From NCBI RefSeq assembly GCF_024730565.1, contig NZ_CP077725.1, forward strand, positions 2,108,001 to 2,172,000: 64,000 nucleotides of DNA. Direction: 5' to 3'. The notes below the pieces were generated by a model that did not search any database, was not told the origin of the DNA, and saw only the letters and a program-made list of their open reading frames with translations. Positions 8,542 to 17,457 of the stretch are shown piece by piece. Source of the stretch: Clostridium sp. CM027. GTDB lineage: Bacteria > Bacillota > Clostridia > Clostridiales > Clostridiaceae. Every line of letters starts with the position of its first letter. Position 1 is the stretch's first letter. The position numbers and the translations under genes were made by a program.

Positions 8542-10002
8542 ATGCTAAAAGGACAATTGGAAATAAAAATAAATACATACCATAGCTTATATTCGTTAAT
8601 TATTCCGAAAGATAACATTTTAAAGCAAATTAATGACCTTGTTGACTTTTCATTTGTTTATGACGAATTGATGATTAACTATAGTTCATCTATGGGTAGA
8701 GGTGCTATTAACCCCATAATGCTATTTAAATATTTACTTTTGAAAGTAATATATGAATTGTCTGATGAAGATGTTGTTGAAAGAACTCTTTATGACATGT
8801 CCTTTAAATATTTTCTAAATTTAGCCCCAGAAGAAACAAATTTAATAAACTCAAGTACACTAACTAAATTTAGAAAGCTTCGCCTTAAAGACATGAATTT
8901 ATTGGATTTATTAATAAACAAGACTGTAGAACTTGCTATAAAAGAGGGAGTTTTAAAAAGTAAAGCAATAATAGTTGATGCTACGCATACCAAGTCACGT
9001 TATAACCAAAAGTCAGCAAGCGAGGAATTATTGAAACGTGCAAAAAACTTAAGAAAAACATTGTACGGAGTACATCCTGGTATTAAAGAAGAGTTACCTA
9101 ATAAAGTTACAACTGGAGTACTTGAAGATATTCTTGAGTACTGCAAATTATTAATTGATACCATAAACGAGAAGCCAGAAACTGCAGCAAATCCAGCTGT
9201 GAAAACTAAATTAAACTACTTAATGGAAGCTATTAATGATGACTTAGAAAATCTAAAAATATCAAAAGATGAGGATGCAAAAGTGGGGCATAAAACTGAG
9301 GATAGTTCTTTTTTTGGATATAAATCACACCTTGCTATGAGTGAAGAACGTTTAATTACAGCAGCTGTTATTACAACTGGCGAAAAAAGTGATGGAAAGG
9401 AGCTCATAACCTTAATAGAAAAAAGCCGTGAGGCTGGTATAGATGTAAATGAAGTAATTGGAGATACAGCTTATTCTGAAAAGAAAAACCTAGAATATAC
9501 AAAAGAAAATAAAATTGCATTAATTTCAAGACTAAATCCTGTAATTTCACAAGGAATGCGAAAAAAAGAAGATGAATTTGAGTTTAATAAAGATGCTGGT
9601 TTATTTGTATGTCCGGCAGGTCATATGGCTATTAAAAAAGCAAAACAGGGAAAGAAGAATGTTGGTAAAAATCAAGTGCTAACCTACTATTTTAATGTAG
9701 AAAAGTGTAAAAATTGTGTTCATAAAGATGGGTGTTATAAAGAAGGCGCTAAATCTAAAACTTATTCAGTTTCAATAAAGTCAAATACTCACAAAGATCA
9801 AATAGAGTTCGAAAAAAGTGAATATTTTAAAAAACGAGCTAGGGAACGTTATATGATAGAGGCTAAAAACAGTGAACTTAAGCACCAACATAGCTATGAT
9901 GTAGCAATATCGTCAGGCTTAATTAGCATGCAAATGCAAGGTGCATTATCAATCTTCACTGTGAATCTAAAGAGAATAATTAAGTTGAAAAGCATGAAAT
10001 AG
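8542..10002 (+). CDS. IS1182-family transposase
   Basis: 486 residues, full length for IS1182 transposases. The N-terminal region (about 1-110) is the DUF772-like DNA-binding part (MGRGAINPIMLFKYLLLK). The DDE nuclease follows: first Asp in IVDATHTK, second Asp in VIGDTAYS, Glu in MIEAKNSELKHQ. A cysteine cluster near residues 355-395 (CPAGH, CKNC, GCYKEG) forms the usual zinc insertion. No frameshift or internal stop, so it is probably active. The ATG follows AAAAGGGGC about 14 nt upstream. Confidence 0.92.
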   Translation: MLKGQLEIKINTYHSLYSLIIPKDNILKQINDLVDFSFVYDELMINYSSSMGRGAINPIMLFKYLLLKVIYELSDEDVVERTLYDMSFKYFLNLAPEETNLINSSTLTKFRKLRLKDMNLLDLLINKTVELAIKEGVLKSKAIIVDATHTKSRYNQKSASEELLKRAKNLRKTLYGVHPGIKEELPNKVTTGVLEDILEYCKLLIDTINEKPETAANPAVKTKLNYLMEAINDDLENLKISKDEDAKVGHKTEDSSFFGYKSHLAMSEERLITAAVITTGEKSDGKELITLIEKSREAGIDVNEVIGDTAYSEKKNLEYTKENKIALISRLNPVISQGMRKKEDEFEFNKDAGLFVCPAGHMAIKKAKQGKKNVGKNQVLTYYFNVEKCKNCVHKDGCYKEGAKSKTYSVSIKSNTHKDQIEFEKSEYFKKRARERYMIEAKNSELKHQHSYDVAISSGLISMQMQGALSIFTVNLKRIIKLKSMK

Positions 10003-10027
10003 GGCTTTTAAAACTTAATTATAAAAT

Positions 10028-10070
10028 AAAAAGCATGAGATATCCAAAATATGGACATCTCATGCTTTTT
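10028..10070 (+). terminator. Strong hairpin terminator after the transposase gene
   Basis: Arms AAAAAGCATGAGATATCC and GGACATCTCATGCTTTTT with one mismatch and a 7-nt loop. It ends transposase transcription inside the element. Confidence 0.85.
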
Positions 10071-10108
10071 CTATTCAAGCTTGAAAACTCTACTAAATAA
10101 AGAGTGCT

Positions 10109-10136
10109 TTTTTCAGCGGCCTCCTATAAAGTGAGG
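10109..10136 (-). repeat. Right terminal inverted repeat of the IS element
   Basis: Reverse complement of the left repeat with three mismatches; followed by TTTTT, which mirrors the AAAAA outside the left repeat. Confidence 0.8.
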
Positions 10137-10184
10137 TTTTTACTATAATTGCGTTATAAATTTTTTTTCATTATAATTGTTTAA

Positions 10185-10703
10185 CTATTGTTTTTTAAAT
10201 TTTAATTTGCTTACCATTAAATAAGATAATATAACCATTAAAATCATAGTCGACCCTAAATTTGAAGCTTTGTTAAACATAAATAAAGCATACAGTGCTA
10301 AAAATGTGCCTGTAACAGTAATAGGAATTCCTGAAAAAACCCCATCAAAATCCGTAATATTATATTTCGCTAACCTATATGCACCTGCTACTGGGAAAAT
10401 TAAAACCATTAAATACCCAATTGACCCAAGCCCTGCGAAATTATAAATATTAAATATTAATATTGAAGGTGCCAAACCAAAAGATACTAAATCGCATAAT
10501 GAATCTAGTTCTTTACCTAAATCGTTATCCACATTTAAAAACCTAGCTATTTTACCATCATATCTATCAAATATTCCTGCTAAAAGAATAAATACCGCTG
10601 CTAATTTATAATTTCCGTCAAAACTCATAAGTATAGATAAAATTCCACAAGACATATTGCTTAAGGTGAACATGTTTGGCACAGCGTTTTTTATTTTAAC
10701 CAT
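10185..10703 (-). CDS. pssA: CDP-diacylglycerol-serine O-phosphatidyltransferase
   Basis: 172 residues, the short Gram-positive PssA form. The CDP-alcohol phosphotransferase signature DG-x2-AR-x8-G-x3-D-x3-D is complete (DGKIARFLNV, then GKELDSLCD). Several transmembrane helices follow. The enzyme joins CDP-diacylglycerol and serine into phosphatidylserine in the membrane. No phosphatidylserine decarboxylase (psd) gene is adjacent, as it often is. AGGAGTG precedes the ATG. The IS element ends 44 bp past its stop codon, so its native downstream context may have been disrupted. Confidence 0.85.
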   Translation of the reverse strand: MVKIKNAVPNMFTLSNMSCGILSILMSFDGNYKLAAVFILLAGIFDRYDGKIARFLNVDNDLGKELDSLCDLVSFGLAPSILIFNIYNFAGLGSIGYLMVLIFPVAGAYRLAKYNITDFDGVFSGIPITVTGTFLALYALFMFNKASNLGSTMILMVILSYLMVSKLKFKKQ

Positions 10704-10890
10704 CTATATCACTCCTATCCTTATAATTATACCATATTATTAGCAGTTATTCTTTAATATTATATAACATTATTATTAAAAGCTTCTTAAATTTTACTTA
10801 ATCTTCATTTATATCAAAATTTTAAATTAAATCCTTACTTAATTAATATTCTGAATATTAATTAATAATTACTTTATTTTCTATCAACTA

Positions 10891-10925
10891 AAAAAGGACC
10901 AGCATTTTTTTGCTGATCCTTTTTT
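10891..10925 (-). terminator. Intrinsic terminator of the thiolase gene
   Basis: Stem AAAAAGGACCAGCA/TGCTGATCCTTTTT with one mismatch and a T-rich loop, ending 5 bp from the thiolase stop. A and T tracts on both sides could make it bidirectional. Confidence 0.85.
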
Positions 10926-10929
10926 GCTA

Positions 10930-12108
10930 TTATCTTTGAACGATAATCGCAGTTCCTTGACCGCCACCTATACATAATGTAGCAAGTCCTGTTTTAGAAT
11001 CTCTTTTTATCATTTCATATATTAATGTAATAAGTATTCTTCCACCTGAAGCTCCTACTGGATGTCCAAGTGCTATAGCCCCACCATTAACATTTACTAT
11101 TTCTGGATTTAAGCCTAAATCTTTAGCTACAGCTAATGATTGAGATGCAAAAGCTTCGTTAGCTTCTATTAAATCTAAATCAGCTACGGTCATTCCTGCT
11201 TTTTGTAATGCTTTTTTACTTGCTGGAACTGGACCATATCCCATTATTTTCGGATCTACTCCACCTGATGCATAAGATTTTATTGTAACTAGAGGTTTAA
11301 GTCCTAATTGATCTGCTTTAGCCCTTGACATTACTACAAACATAACTGCACCGTCATTTATTCCTGATGCATTAGCTGCTGTTACAGTACCGTCTTTTTT
11401 AAATGCTGGTTTTAATTTTCTTAATTTTTCTATAGTTGAACCAAATTTCGGGAATTCATCTGTATCAAATGTTATTGGGTCGCCCTTTCTTTGAGGGATT
11501 ACCACTGGAACGATTTCGTCTTTGAATTTACCTTCTTTTATAGCTTTTTCAGCTTTTAATTGACTTTTCAAAGCAAATTGATCTTGATCTTCTCTAGTTA
11601 TGTTCCACTTTTCTGCAATATTTTCTGCTGTAACTCCCATATGATAGTCATTAAACGCATCCCATAGAGCGTCTTTAATCATAGTATCAACTACTTTTCC
11701 GTCTCCCATTCTTGCACCCCATCTATTGTTTGGTAGTGCATATGGAGCGTTGCTCATGCTTTCAGTTCCGCCTGCTAAAACTACTTCCGCATCTCCACAC
11801 ATTATAAATTGTGCTGCCATGCTTACAGCTCTAAGTCCTGATCCACAAACCTTATTTATTGTAAGTGCTGAAGCCTCATCTGGAATGCCTGCATGTATTG
11901 ATATTTGTCTTGCAACATTCTGTCCAAGTCCTGCTTGTATTACATTACCAATAACAACTTCTTCTACAAGTTCTGGTTTAATTCCTGCTCTTTTTATAGC
12001 CTCTTTAGCTGCAACAGTTCCCATTTCTACAGCTGATACTTTTGATAATCCTCCACCAAAAGATCCTATTGCTGTTCTTGCTGCTCCTACAATTACTACT
12101 TCTCTCAT
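10930..12108 (-). CDS. thl: Acetyl-CoA C-acetyltransferase (thiolase)
   Basis: 392 residues, standard biosynthetic thiolase length. The nucleophile Cys88 is in KVCGSGLRA, the catalytic His in [10 protein letters not shown], and the second Cys in [10 protein letters not shown]. It condenses two acetyl-CoA to acetoacetyl-CoA, the first committed step of clostridial butyrate formation. The other butyrate genes (crt, bcd, etfAB, hbd) are not alongside, so it is a monocistronic unit closed by a terminator. A -24/-12 element lies about 100 bp upstream and a sigma-54 activator gene is the next gene upstream. That points to regulated expression, which is unusual for a butyrate-pathway thiolase. AGGG precedes the ATG. 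Confidence 0.92.
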   Translation of the reverse strand: MREVVIVGAARTAIGSFGGGLSKVSAVEMGTVAAKEAIKRAGIKPELVEEVVIGNVIQAGLGQNVARQISIHAGIPDEASALTINKVCGSGLRAVSMAAQFIMCGDAEVVLAGGTESMSNAPYALPNNRWGARMGDGKVVDTMIKDALWDAFNDYHMGVTAENIAEKWNITREDQDQFALKSQLKAEKAIKEGKFKDEIVPVVIPQRKGDPITFDTDEFPKFGSTIEKLRKLKPAFKKDGTVTAANASGINDGAVMFVVMSRAKADQLGLKPLVTIKSYASGGVDPKIMGYGPVPASKKALQKAGMTVADLDLIEANEAFASQSLAVAKDLGLNPEIVNVNGGAIALGHPVGASGGRILITLIYEMIKRDSKTGLATLCIGGGQGTAIIVQR

Positions 12109-12203
12109 ATTATAACCCTCCGTTTATTTATTTCTCTAGTATATTATTACCACATAATAGGAATTTATTATATGCTTTTGTTTTTTCCTATATATTTATT
12201 ACT

Positions 12204-12220
12204 AGCAATTTCCATGCCAA
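12204..12220 (-). promoter_or_regulatory. -24/-12 sigma-54 promoter of the thiolase gene
   Basis: Minus strand reads TTGGCATGGAAATTGCT, which fits the sigma-54 consensus YTGGCAYGRNNNTTGCW at every position. GG and GC are separated by exactly 10 nt. Transcription would begin near 12193, leaving an 85-nt leader before the thiolase ATG. The remainder of 12109-12468 holds AT-rich sequence with some weak dyads that could be activator sites. Confidence 0.75.
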
Positions 12221-12468
12221 GTGTGCACAATCTTACAACTCTTACTTTACCAACCTCTGCCAATTTTTTAAAACAAATTATAACTACGACTGTAAACTTA
12301 GTTAACACTAATAACCCCATACACTTACCCATCTTGAGCTTGTTAATATTATAACCTATTTGTTAAAAAAATCACTAAAAGTATTTTCAACGTATTGATA
12401 CACCTAAGCATATAATTTTTTTTACAATCCCCATTTGTACCACTGCAACTATTTTTAATATAAAAACA

Positions 12469-12495
12469 ACACATGTAACCATAGTTTACATGTGT
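12469..12495 (-). terminator. Terminator of the sigma-54 activator gene
   Basis: Perfect 10-bp arms ACACATGTAA/TTACATGTGT, 7-nt loop, followed on the minus strand by TGTTTTTAT. It lies 2 bp past the stop, so the activator and thiolase are separate transcripts. Confidence 0.75.
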
Positions 12496-12496
12496 A

Positions 12497-14209
12497 CTAT
12501 TGTAGATTCGCTAATTTCATTAAATTATACCTATTTAATTTCTTATACAATCCGGCCCTACTAAGTCCCAATATTTTTGCAGTTTCTTTTTTATTCCCTC
12601 CTGTTTTTTTTATACATTCCATGATAAGGTCTTGCTCAATAGTTTCAACAACATCTTTTAAATAATTATTTTCTAATGAATATTTTTTTAATTTACCATT
12701 AATTATCTTTTCTGGAAAATGTATTGGCATTATAGAAATATCTGTATCAAGCAGGTTTATAGCTCTTTCTATTACATTTTCAAGTTGTCTTATATTGCCC
12801 GGCCAGTTATAAGATTTCAAACAATCAATAGCCTCCCTTGAAATGCCCTCCGAGTAGATATTATATTTTTTACATATTTTTACCCTTAATGCATTAGACA
12901 ATTCATCAATGTCTTCTACTCTTTCTCTTAATGAGGGTAATTTTAAATGCATAACATCCAACCTATAATACAAATCTTCTCTAAACTTTCCATCTTTAAT
13001 TAACTGTTCTAATGACTTATTAGTTGACGCAATAATTCTTATGTCAACTTTGATAGCATCATTCCCGCCAACCCTCACTAATTCTTTTTCTTGAATAACT
13101 CTTAGGAGTTTAACTTGCATATTCATAGGCATATCACCAATTTCATCTAATAAGACTGTCCCGCCATTTGCATGTTCAAACTTACCTTTCTTACCTGATC
13201 TTTTAGCACCAGTAAAAGCGCCTTCTTCATAACCAAACATTTCCGACTCAAAAAGCTGTGCTGGAATAGCTCCACAATTAATTTTTATAAAAGGCTTTTG
13301 GCATCTTCTACTAGCATTATGAATGGAGTGCGCGAAGAGTTCTTTACCCGTTCCACTTTCACCAGTAATTAAAACGTTTGAATCTATCTTAGCTACTCTT
13401 CTGGCGAGTTTCATTACCTCGCGGCTTTTAACACTATTGCCTATAATGTTTTCAAAAGTATATATTGCTTTTTGATCTGTGCTTATTTCATTTTTACAAT
13501 ATTCAGCATCTTTTTGTGAATTGTTTATCTTATTACTTAATATTTTAAAATTGTCTAAATCTTTAAACATTATTTTCCCAATGGCCCCTACAATTTTACC
13601 ATCTTTCTTTATAGGAACTCTTATCGAAATTATCTTATGTCCATTAGTTTCTTGAATTTCTCCAAACTCTTGTTTACCACTCTTCGCTATTATATGTAAT
13701 TTTGTATTTTCTATAACATCAGTTACATGTTTTCCCTCTGGATTTTTGCAATTAATAAATTCTTTATATTCATCGCTCATCATAGTTATTATTCCATTTT
13801 GATCTACTACAACCACACATTCTTTTACAGCATTAAAAATTGTATTCAAAATATTTTCGTCTATTCTTCCATTTCTTTGTGAATTCATTAATATCTTATT
13901 TTCCGTTTTTTTACTAAATATTTGGAGTGCACCTATGACTTCGCCATTTTGGGTTATTACTTTACGGGTTATAATAAATTTACCCTCTTTTATATTTAAT
14001 TGTTCTTCTCTATTTTCAATTATACTTAATAATTCACCATAAGGAAATATTTTTAAAATATGTTTCCCTATGCTACTTTCTGCATTAACCTTCAACATTT
14101 TTTCAGCAGCATTATTAATGATTTTTATGATGCCTTTCTTATCTATAACAATAACGCCTTCATTAATAGTGCATATAACCTGGTTATAATAATCATTAAT
14201 TGTACCCAT
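12497..14209 (-). CDS. PAS-domain sigma-54-dependent transcriptional activator
   Basis: 570 residues. Two N-terminal PAS-like sensor domains (about 8-105 and 115-225) precede the AAA+ sigma-54 interaction domain (about 260-490), which has Walker A GESGTGKE, the sigma-contacting GAFTGA loop and Walker B GGTVLLDEIGDM. A Fis-type helix-turn-helix ends the protein (NKKETAKILGLSRAGLYKKL, residues about 540-560). The signal sensed is unknown; there is no receiver domain. The best candidate target is the adjacent thiolase gene, which has a consensus -24/-12 promoter. I saw no such promoter in front of the gltS genes on its other side. AAGGGAAGG precedes the ATG. Confidence 0.9.
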   Translation of the reverse strand: MGTINDYYNQVICTINEGVIVIDKKGIIKIINNAAEKMLKVNAESSIGKHILKIFPYGELLSIIENREEQLNIKEGKFIITRKVITQNGEVIGALQIFSKKTENKILMNSQRNGRIDENILNTIFNAVKECVVVVDQNGIITMMSDEYKEFINCKNPEGKHVTDVIENTKLHIIAKSGKQEFGEIQETNGHKIISIRVPIKKDGKIVGAIGKIMFKDLDNFKILSNKINNSQKDAEYCKNEISTDQKAIYTFENIIGNSVKSREVMKLARRVAKIDSNVLITGESGTGKELFAHSIHNASRRCQKPFIKINCGAIPAQLFESEMFGYEEGAFTGAKRSGKKGKFEHANGGTVLLDEIGDMPMNMQVKLLRVIQEKELVRVGGNDAIKVDIRIIASTNKSLEQLIKDGKFREDLYYRLDVMHLKLPSLRERVEDIDELSNALRVKICKKYNIYSEGISREAIDCLKSYNWPGNIRQLENVIERAINLLDTDISIMPIHFPEKIINGKLKKYSLENNYLKDVVETIEQDLIMECIKKTGGNKKETAKILGLSRAGLYKKLNRYNLMKLANLQ

Positions 14210-14277
14210 TCGTCACCTTCCCTTAAGCTTATAACACAATTATAAAGTCCATAGTTTTTTTTATCAAGATATAATTA

Positions 14278-14304
14278 AAATAGCGAGATTTTTTCTCGCT
14301 ATTT
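14278..14304 (-). terminator. Terminator of gltS copy 1
   Basis: Stem AAATAGCGAGA/TCTCGCTATTT with a T-rich 5-nt loop. Its core is identical to the terminator at 15985-16018, marking it as part of the gltS tandem duplication. Confidence 0.8.
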
Positions 14305-14432
14305 ATGATTATTAGCTTATTTTTTAACTATTATATTATTCTTTCACTAAAAAAAGTATGTATTTTAAGTAATACATACTTTCCTTCTGAAATGTCGCTA
14401 AAGTATAGAATTTGTAAGATTAAAAGTGTTTA

Positions 14433-15641
14433 TTATTTAATAAAGAAATTCATAAACGTCGTAATGATTCCAACGTTAACAAAATCTACAAATAAACCTC
14501 CCACTAATGGTACAACAAAGAATGCACGTTCAGCATGACCAAATTTTAATGTCATAGCGCTCATGTTCGCCATTGCATTTGGTGTAGCTCCCATACCAAA
14601 TCCACACTGTCCACAAGCCATTACCGCTGCATCATAATCTCTTCCCATAACCTTAAAAGTTACGAAATATGCAAATAACGCCATTAGAATTGTCTGAGCA
14701 AATAACATTATGACTAGAGGTAAAGCTAAATCTGCTAATTCCCATAGCTTTAATCCCATTAATGCCATAGATAAGAATAAAGATAATGAAATGCCTCCTA
14801 TAACATCAATTTCATCTAAATGGACCTTATAAGCCTTTGTAGCATCCGCTATATTTCTTAAAACTGCGGCCGCCAACATACCACCTATATATCCCGGAAA
14901 AGCAAATCCTGTTTTTTCAAAAAGACTAGATATAATTGTACCTATTCCCATAGCTAACAAAATCTGAGATGCTGCACTCATAAAATTGTCAGGTATCATT
15001 GGTTTTTTAGTGTCTTCATTGGATACTGTTACATCTTTAGAAGTTTTTGAATTAACCGTTTTCATAGGATATGAAAGATTATTTTTTTCAAGTAATTTTT
15101 TACCTATAGGTCCTCCAATCATGCTGCCCATAACTAGTCCAAATGTCGCTGATGCCAATGCTACTGTTGTGGCACCTGCTATACCTTTTGCTTCAAATAA
15201 TGGACCAAAAGCAGCTGATGTTCCATGTCCACCTACCATAGGGACAGAACCAGTACAAAGACCTATAATTGGACTTAATCCAAATATCTTAGCAAGTGTA
15301 ACCCCTGTAATATCTTGAAGAATTATAAGTACTGTAGTTATTGCTAAAAAAATTAAAACTTGTTTTCCACCCTTTTTTAATAATTGAAGACTTGCTGTAA
15401 ACCCAATGGTTGTAAAGAATGCCGTCATAAATACTGCTTGAAGCGTTATATCCATATCAAAAGTCAATATGTTAGTTACTTTTAGTATTAAAGTAAGAAA
15501 TACAAAGAGTAATCCACCAATAACCGGTGCTGGAATACAATACTTATCTAAAAATGTTAACTTGTTTTTGGTTTTTTGTCCTATAAATAAAACGATAACT
15601 GCTAATGCTACTGCTTGAATCATGTCTAATTTTATAACCAT
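14433..15641 (-). CDS. gltS: Sodium/glutamate symporter (copy 1)
   Basis: 402 residues, the usual GltS length. About ten to twelve hydrophobic helices in two inverted halves, with conserved segments GLCTGSVPMVGGHGT in the first half and CGFGMGATPNAMANM in the second. It imports L-glutamate with Na+ and feeds the methylaspartate pathway encoded upstream. The paralogue at 16095-17303 has the same length and is very similar throughout, with most differences in the central cytoplasmic loop (residues about 195-220). AGGAGG precedes the ATG. The 454-bp gap to copy 2 carries that gene's terminator and an AT-rich leader, so this copy can be transcribed alone. Confidence 0.92.
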   Translation of the reverse strand: MVIKLDMIQAVALAVIVLFIGQKTKNKLTFLDKYCIPAPVIGGLLFVFLTLILKVTNILTFDMDITLQAVFMTAFFTTIGFTASLQLLKKGGKQVLIFLAITTVLIILQDITGVTLAKIFGLSPIIGLCTGSVPMVGGHGTSAAFGPLFEAKGIAGATTVALASATFGLVMGSMIGGPIGKKLLEKNNLSYPMKTVNSKTSKDVTVSNEDTKKPMIPDNFMSAASQILLAMGIGTIISSLFEKTGFAFPGYIGGMLAAAVLRNIADATKAYKVHLDEIDVIGGISLSLFLSMALMGLKLWELADLALPLVIMLFAQTILMALFAYFVTFKVMGRDYDAAVMACGQCGFGMGATPNAMANMSAMTLKFGHAERAFFVVPLVGGLFVDFVNVGIITTFMNFFIK

Positions 15642-15984
15642 TTTTATCCTCCTTGTATTATATCATATTATATTATAGTATATATGATAATTATAATAAG
15701 CTTATACAGATAAAAACACAATACTACAAAATACTTCTTTTTAAAAATTAAATTTTCAGACTTTTATGTTTTTTCTTAACCAAGCAATATGCATTAAATA
15801 ATTATGTCTATAATAATGTAGTATGTCCTATAAAATCCTTTTTATGTATGTGACAGTGTTAAAATATCTAGTGTATATGCTTGTACACCAATTGTTTTTT
15901 TACATATAAATTATCCCATAAAAATACTTCCACTATATGTAATCTTATGTTTCATAAGTCTCTGTTATGCTCTTATAATGCAAT

Positions 15985-16018
15985 AAAAAATAGCGAGATT
16001 TTTTCTCGCTATTTTTTT
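15985..16018 (-). terminator. Terminator of gltS copy 2 (duplicate of 14278-14304)
   Basis: Stem AAAAAATAGCGAGA/TCTCGCTATTTTTT with the same T5 loop as the terminator after copy 1. On the minus strand it ends in a T6 run. It lies between the two gltS genes. Confidence 0.85.
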
Positions 16019-16094
16019 GGTTATTTTATTAGGAACACTCAAGCAAATAAGCTTAGTTTCCAAAATTATTTAATATGTACAATTTAAATATCTA

Positions 16095-17303
16095 TTATTT
16101 CACAAAAAAATTCATAAACATTGTAATTACTCCAGCGTTACAAAAATCTATAAATAAACTTCCAACTAACGGAACTATAAAAAACGCTCTTGGAGCAATC
16201 CCATATTTTGCTGTCATAGCCCCCATGTTTGCCATTGCATTTGGTGTAGCGCCCATACCAAATCCACAATTACCAGAGGCCATTACCGCTGCATCATAAT
16301 CTCTTCCCATAACATTAAACGTTATGAAATATACAAATAACCCCATTAAAATGGTCTGAGCAAATAACATTACTATTAGAGGTAAAGCCAAATCTGCTAA
16401 TTGCCATAATTTCAATCCCATTAACGCCATAGATAAGAATAAAGATAATGAAATACCCCCTATGACATCGATTTCATCTATATGGATTCTATATGCATTT
16501 GTAGAATCAGATATATTTCTAAGAATTGCAGCTGCAAACATAGCACCAATGTATGGTGGAAAAGTTATCCCTGTTTTTTCTAGAAGTGTTGATATAATTG
16601 TACCTAGCCCCATAGCTAATAAAATCTGAGATACAGCTCCCATAAACTTCTCGGGAATTAGATGTTTTACAGTGTCTTCTTTGGTTGTTGCTGCCTCTTC
16701 ATGCACATTTGAATTAACCGTTTTCATAGGATATGAAAGATTATTTTTTTCAATTAATTTTTTCCCTATAGGCCCTCCAATAACGCTGCCCATAATTAAG
16801 CCAAAGGTTGCTGATGCCATTGCTACCGTGGTAGCACCTACTGCACCTGCTTTTTCAAATATTGGACCAAAGGCACCTGCAGTTCCATGTCCACCTACCA
16901 TAGGTACTGATGCCGTTGAAAGACCTATAAGTGGATTTAGACCAAACATCTTAGCAAGTGCAACTCCTGTAATATCTTGAAGAACTACAATTACGACGGA
17001 TAATCCTAAAAAAATAAAAACTCCTTTTCCACCTTTTTTTAGTAATTTAAGACTTGCAGTAAACCCAATAGTTGTAAAGAACGCTGTCATAAATAATTTT
17101 TGTAGCGTTATATCCATATCAAAAACCAATATATTACTTACTTTTAGTAGCAATGTGATTATTGCAAAAATCAATCCTCCGATCACTGGTGCTGGTATGC
17201 AATACTTTTCTAAAAAAGTCAACTTGTTTTTAATTTTTTGTCCTGTAAATAGAACGATAACTGCCACTGCCACTGCTTGAATCATATCTAATTTAAAATT
17301 CAT
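16095..17303 (-). CDS. gltS: Sodium/glutamate symporter (copy 2)
   Basis: 402 residues with the GltS fold and motifs as in the neighbouring copy: GLSTASVPMVGGHGTAGAFGP in the first half and CGFGMGATPNAMANMG in the second. It is the first gltS after the GlnK/GlnL-like two-component system, whose response regulator stops 155 bp upstream. In Bacillus subtilis the related GlnK/GlnL pair controls a glutamine transporter operon, so regulation of this gene by the adjacent pair is a reasonable guess. The leader contains TATAAT-like boxes at about 17340-17370. AGGAGGT precedes the ATG. Confidence 0.92.
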   Translation of the reverse strand: MNFKLDMIQAVAVAVIVLFTGQKIKNKLTFLEKYCIPAPVIGGLIFAIITLLLKVSNILVFDMDITLQKLFMTAFFTTIGFTASLKLLKKGGKGVFIFLGLSVVIVVLQDITGVALAKMFGLNPLIGLSTASVPMVGGHGTAGAFGPIFEKAGAVGATTVAMASATFGLIMGSVIGGPIGKKLIEKNNLSYPMKTVNSNVHEEAATTKEDTVKHLIPEKFMGAVSQILLAMGLGTIISTLLEKTGITFPPYIGAMFAAAILRNISDSTNAYRIHIDEIDVIGGISLSLFLSMALMGLKLWQLADLALPLIVMLFAQTILMGLFVYFITFNVMGRDYDAAVMASGNCGFGMGATPNAMANMGAMTAKYGIAPRAFFIVPLVGSLFIDFCNAGVITMFMNFFVK

Positions 17304-17457
17304 TTCTTGTACCTCCTGATAATGTTTTTGTTATATACTATATATTATAAGCAAATTATACAAATAACTACACAAAACTACGAACTCTTGCACAAATAAA
17401 TTAACTTTTTATATTATTAGTATTTTTTTGTTATCTATAGGACTATGTTTTGAATAC

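Larger units (their letters stand above)
8380..10141 (+). mobile_element. IS1182-family insertion sequence, complete
   Basis: About 1.76 kb, bounded by imperfect terminal inverted repeats. The left end (8385-8412) begins CCTCACTATAAAGGAGGCC and the right end (10109-10136, complement) CCTCACTTTATAGGAGGCC; 25 of 28 positions match, and both are flanked by AAAAA. One transposase gene fills the interior. Hairpin terminators lie just inside both ends. I could not see a convincing target-site duplication. It has inserted just downstream of the deacetylase/relic junction. Confidence 0.85.

Noticed and set aside
8363-14396. A shared CCTTCTGAAATGT at about 8361 and 14384
   Set aside because: Only 13 bp; expected by chance in a window of this size and AT content, and no further similarity around it.
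15642-16094. Sigma-54 promoter in front of either gltS gene
   Set aside because: No GG-N10-GC element with flanking consensus was found in either gltS leader.
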